Positions 1-7,036 of a stretch of 52,421 nt of DNA are shown one piece after another. How positions within the stretch are numbered: position 1 is the stretch's first letter; each line of letters begins with the position of its first letter. The position numbers were made by a program, and so were the translations under genes. Under the pieces are notes generated by a model. The model made no database searches and was not told where the DNA came from. It saw only the letters and a program-made list of their open reading frames with translations. This DNA is from Congzhengia sp045576635 (lineage in GTDB: Bacteria; Bacillota; Clostridia; UBA1381; UBA9506). The stretch is from assembly GCA_045576635.1 (NCBI GenBank), contig JAZNGT010000033.1, positions 1 through 52,421 on the forward strand, read 5' to 3'.

Positions 1-31
1 TATTACAATATAGTTACAAGAACAAAAATAC

Positions 32-60
32 TTGACAAAACATTTTGGATATGTTAGAAT
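32..60 (+). promoter_or_regulatory. Sigma-A promoter in the integrated element
   Basis: TTGACA at 32-37, a 17-base spacer and TAGAAT at 55-60. It reads towards the small ORF and the recombinase. The match to the vegetative consensus is good, but no start site is known. Confidence 0.55.
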
Positions 61-321
61 GTTTTTACAAGATAATTGATGCTCTATCAATCCTGTAATT
101 AGTATAACACAGAAAAGGATTGTTCGTCAAGAGTTTTGTGTATTTCTTTTGGAAGGAGAGGTCGAAATGTGGAATCAAAAATAAACAGTATTCAATTTTG
201 CATTTACTTATTATCTTAAATTTAAATAGTTAACTTTCGAACCATCATATAGAAATCATCAGTAGGAGTATTTACAGAATTGATATATCAAAAGCCAAAT
301 ATTAGAGAAAGGAGCAGCAAG
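61..321 (+). other. AT-rich leader of the element, no clear gene
   Basis: This stretch follows the promoter at 32-60. It contains one strong Shine-Dalgarno sequence (GGAAGGAGAGG, 151-161) placed before a five-codon ORF at 167-184 (M-W-N-Q-K-stop). I see no longer reading frame, tRNA or clear terminator. It may be an untranslated leader or a leader-peptide region of the mobile element. Confidence 0.3.
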
Positions 322-480
322 ATGGCAAGAACAGAAAGGGAGTTGCCCATAAACAATATATCTTATCAATTTGTGGGAACTGAAGAAGATTTGATTAAAT
401 TTTTGAAGGCAATTACCTTTGAGTATTTAATAGCAAACTATCCTGACACAGAGGATGAAATGCACAAAGCAAGTGCATAA
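322..480 (+). CDS. Small acidic protein of the integrated element (unknown)
   Basis: A 52-residue protein starting MARTERELP. I chose the ATG at 322 because AAAGGAG lies seven bases upstream; an in-frame start further upstream at 280 has no comparable site. It has no signal peptide or membrane segment and an acidic second half. It lies 81 bp upstream of the recombinase, in the same direction and behind the same promoter, so it is probably an accessory gene of the element. I do not recognise the family and assign no function. Confidence 0.55.
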   Translation: MARTERELPINNISYQFVGTEEDLIKFLKAITFEYLIANYPDTEDEMHKASA

Positions 481-561
481 CTTTGGTTGGGTATTGCGGC
501 TGGATATATCAAAACATTTGTGGTAATGTTGTCTTCAGAAAAAATCTGGAGGTGATATTAA

Positions 562-2184
562 GTGAGAGGATTTGCATACGGTCGTCTATCAAGAGACGAG
601 GACAGTGAACAAGAATCCCTAAAGAATCAGGAAGATATGGTTGTCGGGTTTATGAAGAAATACAATCATATAGTTGTCGAAATAGAAATGGATGATAACT
701 ATACCGGAATGAATTTTGACAGACCGGGAATCAAGCGAATGTTTGAGCTTGCAAGAAATGGTGAGATTGATGCAGTATTCGTAAAAGACCTGTCAAGACT
801 CGGCAGACACCGAACTTTAACTTTGGAATGTATCGATAAACTCAGGCTTCTCGGAGTCAGGGTTATATCTATAACAGAAAATATTGATAGCTTCAACGAA
901 GCAGATGACTTAATCATAGGCTTCAAAGGACTTATCAATGATAGCTATTCTAAGGATATACAGAGAAAGGTTATATACGGATTCAGACAAAAACAACAAA
1001 AAGGTCTTGTGATGATTCCGCCAATGGGATATTTCAAGGATAAGAATACCAACGAGGTTGTAATTGTCGAAGAGCCTGCCGAAATTGTTCGGACGATATT
1101 CAAGCTCTACCTTGAGGGCTATGGCTTAAAGGCAATAGCAAGAATACTGAACGAGAAAGGCATGAAATCCCCTGCATACTACCAGTTAAAGCTGATAGGC
1201 AAAAAGCAAGGACATAACAAACCTAAAATCACAAGTAGATTCTTATGGGATTATTCATCAGTTAAGCGGACTTTAAAGAACGAATTCTACTGCGGAACCG
1301 TCGTGAATCATCAAAATGAGCGTAGCAGAATTACAAAGCGACAGGTTGCAGTTCCGATAGAAGAACAGTTCAGGCACGAGGATATGGTTCCGGCAATCAT
1401 TCCCCGTGAAATGTGGGAACGGGTTCAGGAATTCCTAAATGCCAAAGTAAATAAGAATGTTCGTGCAAGCGAGAACAAACCTTGCCATAAGTATTCAGGG
1501 TTGCTACAATGCTCCGACTGCGGATGCTCATTCGTGGCAAAGGTCAGGAAAACAAAAGGCAATCCTGACAGAGTTGAGTATGTGTGCAACGGTTACCATC
1601 GATATAGTGAAGTCAACTGTACATCACATAGAATTCGAGAGGAAATGCTTGACCAGATAGTACAAGCCGAGCTTGCAGGAATACGATTGGTATTCGATGA
1701 CCTATGGGAGAATGTAGAAGCTGATGTTAAAAAATGGGCAACAGGAAAATCTACAACAGAGAAAAGGCTCGAAAATCTGAAAGAAAGAATTTCTGAGACA
1801 GAGCTTGAGATCCAGAAAATCCTTATGGAAAGGATTGAGGATAAGCAAAATGCTGATATGTACGATAAAATGATTGAGGCAAGGCGAAATGACATTGAGA
1901 ACTTCAAAAAGGAAGTTTATGAGATAGAAAACCTTGATAAAACAGTCAAGGAACGGAAATCTACTCTTAAACATTCCATAGAACTACTCGATGACATCAT
2001 AGCTGAGAACAACATCAGTAATGCAAATCTGCACCTGATGTTTGACAAAATCATCATAGAAGAAACGGACGAAGGATTAAATCTTGACCTAAGATTAAAA
2101 TCCCCGTTCATCAGCAAAGCAAAGGAGTCTTTACTCAAGAAATATATGATAGTAGATAACCAAGTTTTACAGGAAGGAGCGTGA
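562..2184 (+). CDS. Large serine recombinase (site-specific integrase)
   Basis: A 540-residue recombinase with a GTG start behind GGAGGTGA. The N-terminal resolvase domain (about 1-150) carries the nucleophile in GRLSRDED (Ser10) and the arginines of the DLSRLGR motif. A recombinase domain follows (about 160-290), then a zinc ribbon with a CSDCGC start near residue 317 and two later cysteines, and a coiled-coil region (about 390-480). This order is that of large serine integrases of phages and of Tn4451/Tn5397-type elements, which integrate and excise DNA between short att sites without a tRNA target being required. It is full length with no frameshift. It is the last large gene before a chromosomal tRNA-Leu gene, so it marks an element end; the rest of the element lies left of the window. 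Confidence 0.93.
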   Translation: MRGFAYGRLSRDEDSEQESLKNQEDMVVGFMKKYNHIVVEIEMDDNYTGMNFDRPGIKRMFELARNGEIDAVFVKDLSRLGRHRTLTLECIDKLRLLGVRVISITENIDSFNEADDLIIGFKGLINDSYSKDIQRKVIYGFRQKQQKGLVMIPPMGYFKDKNTNEVVIVEEPAEIVRTIFKLYLEGYGLKAIARILNEKGMKSPAYYQLKLIGKKQGHNKPKITSRFLWDYSSVKRTLKNEFYCGTVVNHQNERSRITKRQVAVPIEEQFRHEDMVPAIIPREMWERVQEFLNAKVNKNVRASENKPCHKYSGLLQCSDCGCSFVAKVRKTKGNPDRVEYVCNGYHRYSEVNCTSHRIREEMLDQIVQAELAGIRLVFDDLWENVEADVKKWATGKSTTEKRLENLKERISETELEIQKILMERIEDKQNADMYDKMIEARRNDIENFKKEVYEIENLDKTVKERKSTLKHSIELLDDIIAENNISNANLHLMFDKIIIEETDEGLNLDLRLKSPFISKAKESLLKKYMIVDNQVLQEGA

Positions 2185-2188
2185 GAAT

Positions 2189-2299
2189 ATGACAAGAAAA
2201 AATGATATGAAATCAATAATTATTGAGATGGCAGACAAGCTGTATCGAGAAGATATTAGCAGAAAAATCAAGCCGAGCAAAAAAGCGAACAAAAAATAA
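2189..2299 (+). CDS. Very small basic ORF after the recombinase
   Basis: A 36-codon ORF, MTRKNDMKSI through a lysine-rich tail, whose ATG lies 5 bp after the recombinase stop. A good Shine-Dalgarno (AGGAAGGAG, 2171-2179) sits inside the recombinase 3' end, which suggests translational coupling. It ends inside the hairpin at 2285-2307. No domain is recognised; it could be an accessory peptide of the element or a chance ORF. Confidence 0.4.
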   Translation: MTRKNDMKSIIIEMADKLYREDISRKIKPSKKANKK

Positions 2300-2307
2300 T
2301 TGTTCGC
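2285..2307 (+). terminator. Hairpin at the end of the element
   Basis: GCGAACAA (2285-2292) and TTGTTCGC (2300-2307) form a perfect 8-bp stem with a 7-base loop that overlaps the small ORF's stop codon. There is no good T-run after it, so it may stop or stabilise the recombinase transcript, or be part of an attachment-site region. Confidence 0.4.
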
Positions 2308-2335
2308 ATAGCGATACATAAACACCTAAAACAAC

Positions 2336-2368
2336 AAAACACTTATAGGGAAATCCTATAAGTGTTTT
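2336..2368 (-). terminator. Terminator of tRNA-Leu
   Basis: A perfect 14-bp stem (AAAACACTTATAGG, 2336-2349, with its complement at 2355-2368) and a 5-base loop. On the minus strand it comes three bases after the tRNA CCA end and is followed by a T-rich stretch, as in a rho-independent terminator. Confidence 0.8.
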
Positions 2369-2371
2369 GGG

Positions 2372-2455
2372 TGGTGCGGCTGAAGGGACTTGAACCCCCA
2401 CGTCGTTGACACTAGATCCTAAGTCTAGCGCGTCTGCCAATTCCGCCACAGCCGC
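2372..2455 (-). tRNA. tRNA-Leu(UAG)
   Basis: On the minus strand the sequence begins GCGGCTGTGGCGGAATTGG and ends GCAGCCGCA followed by an encoded CCA. The anticodon loop is CTTAGGA, giving anticodon UAG (codons CUN). The D-arm, anticodon stem (CTAGA/TCTAG), long variable arm and T-arm (GGTTCAAGTCC) can all be followed. Length is 84 nt with CCA. It is intact, unlike the two partial copies upstream of it in its own transcript. Confidence 0.95.
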
Positions 2456-2583
2456 ATATTAAGTTTTACCTCTTAATTTTTACACGGTAGAGGTTACCCG
2501 AGGAGGAGCAAAAACGCTTAATCCTCATCTATGAAAACGGAAAAACCGTAATCAACAATAAATTCACCGAGGTGGATAAAGCA

Positions 2584-2618
2584 AAGTCTACCGCGTCTGC
2601 CAATTCCGCCACGCCCGC
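2584..2618 (-). pseudogene. tRNA-Leu 5' half (copy 2)
   Basis: The minus strand reads GCGGGCGTGGCGGAATTGG and continues to GGTAGACTT, where it stops in the anticodon loop. The acceptor strand (GCGGGCG) and anticodon stem base differ from the intact tRNA (GCGGCTG), so it resembles a different Leu isoacceptor rather than a simple copy. No 3' half is present nearby. Confidence 0.75.
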
Positions 2619-2743
2619 ATATTAAGTTTTACCTCTTGATTTTTACACGGTAGAGGTGCACCGAGGAGGAGCATATCGCTTAATCCTCATCTATGAAAAC
2701 GGATAAAACCGTAATCAACAATAAAATCACACACAGGACGGAA

Positions 2744-2781
2744 CCTAAGTCTAGCGCGTCTGCCAATTCCGCCACATCCGC
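2744..2781 (-). pseudogene. tRNA-Leu 5' half (copy 3)
   Basis: The minus strand reads GCGGATGTGGCGGAATTGG and continues to CTAGACTTAGG, ending at the anticodon. It differs from the intact gene by one acceptor base (A for C at position 5). It is the copy closest to the promoter: its first base is 15 bp from the -10 box, the normal distance for a tRNA gene. Confidence 0.75.
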
Positions 2782-2795
2782 AACTTACCTTGCCT

Positions 2796-2825
2796 ATTAT
2801 AGCACAGTTTTATATGCTAAGTCAA
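2796..2825 (-). promoter_or_regulatory. Promoter of the tRNA-Leu array
   Basis: On the minus strand TTGACT (2825-2820), an 18-base spacer and a perfect TATAAT (2801-2796). It points at the tRNA-Leu half copies and then the intact tRNA. Confidence 0.75.
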
Positions 2826-2866
2826 GAGGCATATTTGTTGTCTTTTGTGCATTTTATGCTAAAACG

Positions 2867-2898
2867 AAAAGGGCTGTGACTTTTGCCACAGCCCTTTT
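2867..2898 (-). terminator. Terminator of the GH20-like gene
   Basis: A 12-bp stem, AAAAGGGCTGTG (2867-2878) with CACAGCCCTTTT (2887-2898). It lies 3 bp past the stop codon of the minus-strand gene and is rich in T on both sides, so it may work in both directions. Confidence 0.8.
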
Positions 2899-2901
2899 AT
2901 T

Positions 2902-5418
2902 TTATTTACGCAGTTCGTGTAACAAATATTCGCAGTTTACAATTTTTTCTTTTATAATATTCTGCGTGTAGTAGTAGTGGTTTGACGCTTCAAATCCGAT
3001 GGACGGATAAAGCTGCATAAGACGATGGAGTCTTGATGCCAGTTTCTTTTCTTCCTCGGCGGCTTTTATCATACCTTCTACATCGCCCCTGTTTCTTGCG
3101 CGAACGAACAGAATCTGGTTGTAAGAAGCTTTGAGCTGAATGTAACTGCTTTCTGCCATTGCTTTGAAGTCACACTCTTCCATATCGTCTAATAGCTTTA
3201 AGCCTTCTGCCCATTTTTCTGTCATCAAACGATACTGATTTTCGTAGATATCTTCCGGATAGTACTGGCGCCAGTTGTCAAGGTCGTCCATTGCATAACC
3301 GGTCATGGTTGCTTCGAGTCCCGTTGGCTCATCAAACAGAAGGTTTGCAGCGCCGCCGTTTGAAGGGCCGCGGTAAGCGGTTAAAATATCAAACGGGTAT
3401 TCGGTAAAGCCTTCACTGAAAAGGTCAGTTGCACGTTTGATTGTCTCGGCGTTGTCGCCGTACATCATACGGAGAATATCGGTGTTTTTACCTAATGTAC
3501 CAGTTTCGTCAAAAAACATTTTTGATACCAGCTTGATGTTAGGAGACGGATATCCGCCCAAGGTCCAGCTCAGCATAAGGTGCGTTACGCCTTCTTCTTT
3601 TAAGAGACGGATGTTTTCTTCTAAAAGTGCAAACACCGGAAGATACGGAATGGTGGAGCACTCCCAGGTGTTATTAATCTGTACTTTTGCAGCAATTTCG
3701 TGGCCGGACTCTTTCGCCCATGTCCATTCTTTGCGCGTGAGTTCACTGATGCCGCAAACAGCCATACTGTAATCGTCAACTTCGCCTTTGCAACCGCCGA
3801 TGTTGGTTTTCATACCTTTTTCTCTTACGCACATAAAAGTAACATCTTCCGGCAACAGTTCAATACACTTTTTCAGTTCCTCTTCATTCATATAACCATT
3901 ACGCGGCCAAGCCCAATCCCAAGCCAAAACTTTGATGTCAGGATTTACAGAATGTGCAGCTTGTGCCACGATGGCGCTGACCTCAGAGATAACCTCATAA
4001 TGCTTACGTTTTGCGCATCTGGGGCAGGTGATTTCTTTGATATGACACTGCGAATAACAATTTGTTCGGTTTTCTGAGCAGGTAATGGTGAAAAATCCAC
4101 CCAAATCCGGCACATATTCACAAATGGTTTTAATACCATTTTTAATATAGTTTTGCACCTCGGGAGTCGATGTACAAAGACTCGTAAGACCGTTCAGATT
4201 ATGATTATAGTCGTAGTGTGCTGTTCCTGCTAAATGCGGTTTATCTTCAAAGAAAGAGGTGGGCAATGCGCGCGGCTCGTTAATATAAAGATAGATCTTA
4301 ATGCCGTAGCTTCTTGCTCTGTCAGAAAATTTCTTTAAGTTTTCGAGTCTCTTTTCCCAGCCCACAGATAACGCCGGTTCAAACGGAAATTCTGTCAATT
4401 GATACAAAATACCCTGAAGCCAGATGCCGTTAATACCGACTTTTGCATAACTTTCCAAAAGACTATCGGGACAGTAAACTTCGCTGTCTGTATCAAGTGC
4501 AGTATTATAAAGACCACAGAACGAGTAAATGTATCTTGTTTTAAAGCAGGGCGTTCTGTCGATGTATCCTCTGTCAAAATAAGGGCCACCTGCGCCCTGT
4601 GCCAAATCCTCTAAATATGTAAGTGCACGAAGAATACCGAAACAGTCTTTTGCAGTAAGTGTAATTTCGTTTTCGGTAATTTCGATTTTATGTGCTTCTT
4701 CTTCCTTTAAGTCGTCAGAAAGAGAAAGTACAATTTTATGTTCGTTTCCGTCAAACTGAACGTCCCATGCGTTTTTCATGTTTCTTTCAAAACGCTGGAG
4801 CATTTTGGCAACATCTTCATCGCCTGTTTTGTCTTCTATAAACCAGGTGTTGTCTAAAACTGTTTTATTTTCGAAAGATGTGGGAGGAGTAGCGGGTACT
4901 GCGTCTTCTGCAATCGGGAAGAACGCGAACGGCTCTTTATCCTGCTCAGTTTCGTAAATTTCTTCTTCCATTACCTTTTTGATGAGCGCGGTCTGTTTTT
5001 CTTCTTCTTCCGTTAATTCGCTGTAAGTAACAGGCTCGCAGAATACCTTTTTGCCGTCTCTGGCGCCAACAAGCTTGGTGCGTAAAAAGTCTTCTTCTTT
5101 GAGTGTATATGCGAGGCGTTCTTCATCCCATTCAAGCAGTGTTAAAATTTGACCGTAGGGAAGAATATGCCAGTTGTTTTTAATGATAGAAAGATATCCG
5201 CGGTCGAGCCAGATGGATACGTCTTTCTGGGGTTTTAATCCCATTTTGTATGCTTGTTTTTCTACGCTTTTAACATCGCAGCCCAAGCAGTTTGCAATCC
5301 GTTCTTTCGGAACACTGTCCCAGTTTCTGAAAATAACTGCTTGCATTTTTGTAGGAAAGTGTTTGAGTTTCAATGTTTTTTCGTACACCGGTGGTAACGG
5401 GAACGTTTTTTCTGCCAT
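2902..5418 (-). CDS. GH20-like TIM-barrel protein with an N-terminal HTH-like region
   Basis: An 838-residue protein with no signal peptide or membrane segment, so probably cytoplasmic. Residues 35-60 (KERIANCLGCDVKSVEKQAY) look like a helix-turn-helix, and residues about 70-135 form a second conserved-looking block (WHILPYGQILTLLEW, then EEDFLRTKL). Residues about 190-288 resemble the small alpha/beta domain that precedes GH20 hexosaminidase barrels, and about 290-660 look like a (beta/alpha)8 barrel. A cysteine cluster (C454, C458, C465, C468) inside the barrel may bind metal. I cannot place the usual GH20 Asp-Glu catalytic pair with confidence, so substrate and activity are open. It has its own promoter, divergent from coaX, and its own terminator. 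Confidence 0.6.
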   Translation of the reverse strand: MAEKTFPLPPVYEKTLKLKHFPTKMQAVIFRNWDSVPKERIANCLGCDVKSVEKQAYKMGLKPQKDVSIWLDRGYLSIIKNNWHILPYGQILTLLEWDEERLAYTLKEEDFLRTKLVGARDGKKVFCEPVTYSELTEEEEKQTALIKKVMEEEIYETEQDKEPFAFFPIAEDAVPATPPTSFENKTVLDNTWFIEDKTGDEDVAKMLQRFERNMKNAWDVQFDGNEHKIVLSLSDDLKEEEAHKIEITENEITLTAKDCFGILRALTYLEDLAQGAGGPYFDRGYIDRTPCFKTRYIYSFCGLYNTALDTDSEVYCPDSLLESYAKVGINGIWLQGILYQLTEFPFEPALSVGWEKRLENLKKFSDRARSYGIKIYLYINEPRALPTSFFEDKPHLAGTAHYDYNHNLNGLTSLCTSTPEVQNYIKNGIKTICEYVPDLGGFFTITCSENRTNCYSQCHIKEITCPRCAKRKHYEVISEVSAIVAQAAHSVNPDIKVLAWDWAWPRNGYMNEEELKKCIELLPEDVTFMCVREKGMKTNIGGCKGEVDDYSMAVCGISELTRKEWTWAKESGHEIAAKVQINNTWECSTIPYLPVFALLEENIRLLKEEGVTHLMLSWTLGGYPSPNIKLVSKMFFDETGTLGKNTDILRMMYGDNAETIKRATDLFSEGFTEYPFDILTAYRGPSNGGAANLLFDEPTGLEATMTGYAMDDLDNWRQYYPEDIYENQYRLMTEKWAEGLKLLDDMEECDFKAMAESSYIQLKASYNQILFVRARNRGDVEGMIKAAEEEKKLASRLHRLMQLYPSIGFEASNHYYYTQNIIKEKIVNCEYLLHELRK

Positions 5419-5468
5419 GGTTTACACATCCATTTCTTTATTTTTATATCGCCAAGATATCTTTTTTG

Positions 5469-5497
5469 ATGATATCACATTCTATATTCTTTGTCAA
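5469..5497 (-). promoter_or_regulatory. Promoter of the GH20-like gene
   Basis: On the minus strand TTGACA (5497-5492), a 17-base spacer and TATCAT (5474-5469), about 50 bp upstream of the ATG. Its -35 box lies in the left arm of the near-palindrome at 5491-5528. Confidence 0.65.
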
Positions 5498-5528
5498 TGT
5501 GTTTTCACAAGAAAAAACGCATTGACAA
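5491..5528. promoter_or_regulatory. Near-palindrome spanning two divergent -35 boxes
   Basis: TTGTCAATGTGTTTT (5491-5505) and AAAACGCATTGACAA (5514-5528) are inverted repeats matching at 14 of 15 positions, separated by 8 bp. Each arm contains the -35 box of one of the two divergent promoters (GH20-like gene to the left, coaX to the right). It could be an operator or simply paired similar promoters. Confidence 0.5.
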
Positions 5529-5550
5529 GCGGTTTGTTTTTTGATACAAT
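5522..5550 (+). promoter_or_regulatory. Promoter of coaX
   Basis: TTGACA (5522-5527), 17-base spacer, TACAAT (5545-5550), 26 bp before the chosen coaX start. Confidence 0.75.
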
Positions 5551-5576
5551 GTCCTTGAAAAATGGGAGGAATTGTT

Positions 5577-6347
5577 ATGATACTTGCAGTTGATATCGGC
5601 AACACCCACATTGTGTTTGGCGGCTTTTCAAAAGAAAACGAAGAACCTATATTTGTTGCACGTATTGCAACAGATGCAACCAAAACCGAAGATGAGTATG
5701 CGACGAAAATCCGTAGCGTACTTGCGCTCCACGGCGTCGAAAAAACGGAACTGAAAGGTGCGATTATATCTTCTGTTGTTCCTCCGCTTACTTCAATTGT
5801 GGGAAAAGCCATTGAACTTGTGTACGGCGTAAAATCTTTGATTGTAGGTCCCGGTATTAAAACAGGTATTAACATAAAGTGTGATAACCCCGCTACCGTA
5901 GGGGCAGATTTAATCTGCGCCTGCGTTGCAGCGCACCATCTCTACGGAAGTCCTTCCCTTATCATTGATATGGGAACGGCAACGAAAATGATGGTTATGG
6001 ACAAAAGCGGCGCGTTTATTGGTGCTTCCATTATTCCGGGCGTTAACATCGGTCTTAAAGCGTTAGCAAGTGGTACGGCACAGCTTCCGCAAATTAGTTT
6101 AGAGGCACCTCCGTCTGTGCTCGGTAAAAATACAATCGACTGTATGCGCTCGGGAACGGTATTTGCAAATGCCTCGATGTTAGACGGTATGATTGACCGC
6201 ATCAACGAAGAAATGGGAGAGAACTTAGACGTTTTCGCTACCGGTGGACTTGCTCCTACGATTGTGCGTCATTGTAAGCACAAAATCACATTAGATGACA
6301 CGATGGTATTAAAAGGACTTTTCATTTTGTATACGAAAAACAGTTGA
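5577..6347 (+). CDS. coaX: Type III pantothenate kinase
   Basis: A 256-residue enzyme that phosphorylates pantothenate, the first step of coenzyme A synthesis. The ASKHA-type phosphate loops are visible: AVDIGNTHIVFGGF at the N-terminus, GADLICA in the middle, and DMGTATK (the family usually has DxGTA). Type III kinases need a monovalent cation and are not feedback-inhibited by CoA. I chose ATG 5577 (MILAVDIGN) because GGGAGGA ends six bases upstream; the in-frame ATG at 5562 would place that site inside the gene. It is followed by an ECF S-component gene in the same direction. Confidence 0.93.
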   Translation: MILAVDIGNTHIVFGGFSKENEEPIFVARIATDATKTEDEYATKIRSVLALHGVEKTELKGAIISSVVPPLTSIVGKAIELVYGVKSLIVGPGIKTGINIKCDNPATVGADLICACVAAHHLYGSPSLIIDMGTATKMMVMDKSGAFIGASIIPGVNIGLKALASGTAQLPQISLEAPPSVLGKNTIDCMRSGTVFANASMLDGMIDRINEEMGENLDVFATGGLAPTIVRHCKHKITLDDTMVLKGLFILYTKNS

Positions 6348-6417
6348 TTATTTTCCCGTCAGGGAAAATTAAATATGCGTTGTATCGCGAAAGCGAACGA
6401 CAGCAAGGAGGATTTTT

Positions 6418-7005
6418 ATGGAAAACACAAAAAAAATGTCAACTAAGACCATGGTCTTGGGGGCGGTTTTAACTGCTTTGGTTGTAATTCTTCAACTTAT
6501 GGGCGCATTTGTAAAATTCGGTCCCTTTTCCGTTTCGCTGGTTTTGATACCGATTGTTATAGGTGCTGCAACCTGCGGAACAATGGTTTCATCATGGCTG
6601 GGATTGGTATTTGGATTAGTCGTTCTTTTAAACGGTGATGCGGCTCCGTTTTTGGCTGTAAACCCATTGGGTACGGTCGTTACCGTATTGTTAAAAGGAA
6701 CGCTTTGCGGTCTTATCTCGGGGCTTGTTTATAACCTTTTAGAAAACAAAAACCGATATCTCGCGGTAATACTTGCAGCGATTGTCTGCCCATTGGTTAA
6801 CACAGGCATATTTTTGCTTGGGTGTCTTGCTTTCTTTATGCCCACAATAGCAGAATGGGCGGCGCAGGCAGGCCTTGGCGAAAACGTAGGGCAGTATATG
6901 ATTGTTGTATTGGTTGGAGTAAACTTCCTGTTCGAACTTTTAACAAACATCATATTAAGCCCGATTGTAGTAAGACTTTTAAACATCAAACAGAAATTAG
7001 GATAA
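6418..7005 (+). CDS. ECF transporter S component, probably for pantothenate
   Basis: A 195-residue, strongly hydrophobic protein with about six membrane segments and the length of ECF substrate-binding (S) subunits. The first helix (VLGAVLTALVVILQLMGAF) and the following FGPFSVSLVLIPIVIGAA are typical of the family. S components work with a shared energizing module (EcfA, EcfA', EcfT), which is not in this window. The start is preceded by AAGGAGG. The substrate is inferred only from its position 70 bp after coaX; pantothenate (PanT-like) fits, but riboflavin or another vitamin cannot be excluded. A short hairpin (TTTTCCC/GGGAAAA) lies between the two genes. Confidence 0.8.
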   Translation: MENTKKMSTKTMVLGAVLTALVVILQLMGAFVKFGPFSVSLVLIPIVIGAATCGTMVSSWLGLVFGLVVLLNGDAAPFLAVNPLGTVVTVLLKGTLCGLISGLVYNLLENKNRYLAVILAAIVCPLVNTGIFLLGCLAFFMPTIAEWAAQAGLGENVGQYMIVVLVGVNFLFELLTNIILSPIVVRLLNIKQKLG

Positions 7006-7010
7006 CAAAA

Positions 7011-7036
7011 AAGAGGGGATGTCCCCTCTTTTATTT
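7011..7036. terminator. Bidirectional terminator
   Basis: AAGAGGGG (7011-7018) pairs with CCCCTCTT (7023-7030), flanked by A-rich and T-rich runs. It serves the ECF gene on the plus strand and the DUF5662 gene on the minus strand, whose stop codon lies directly beside it. Confidence 0.8.

Larger units (their letters stand above)
2453..2781 (-). repeat. Tandem repeat, about 163 bp period, containing tRNA-Leu 5' halves
   Basis: The unit is a tRNA-Leu 5' half plus a spacer of about 125 bp. Spacer 1 (2456-2583) and spacer 2 (2619-2743) are clearly related: both begin ATATTAAGTTTTACCTCTT and share CTTAATCCTCATCTATGAAA. Their ends differ. Partial tRNA copies are at 2584-2618 and 2744-2781, and the third, intact tRNA is at 2372-2455. 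The whole array lies between the promoter at 2796-2825 and the intact tRNA. Confidence 0.85.

Noticed and set aside
2453..2781. A CRISPR array, because of regular repeats near a mobile element.
   Set aside because: Only two to three units, spacers that are themselves repeats, and repeat units that are clearly tRNA-Leu 5' halves.
2693..2971. A 92-codon plus-strand ORF.
   Set aside because: It is read across the tRNA-Leu half copy, the tRNA promoter, a terminator and the end of the GH20-like gene, and has no ribosome binding site.
5562..5576. An earlier coaX start (ATG 5562).
   Set aside because: It would place the GGGAGGA ribosome binding site inside the gene and add residues before the conserved MILAVDIGN start.
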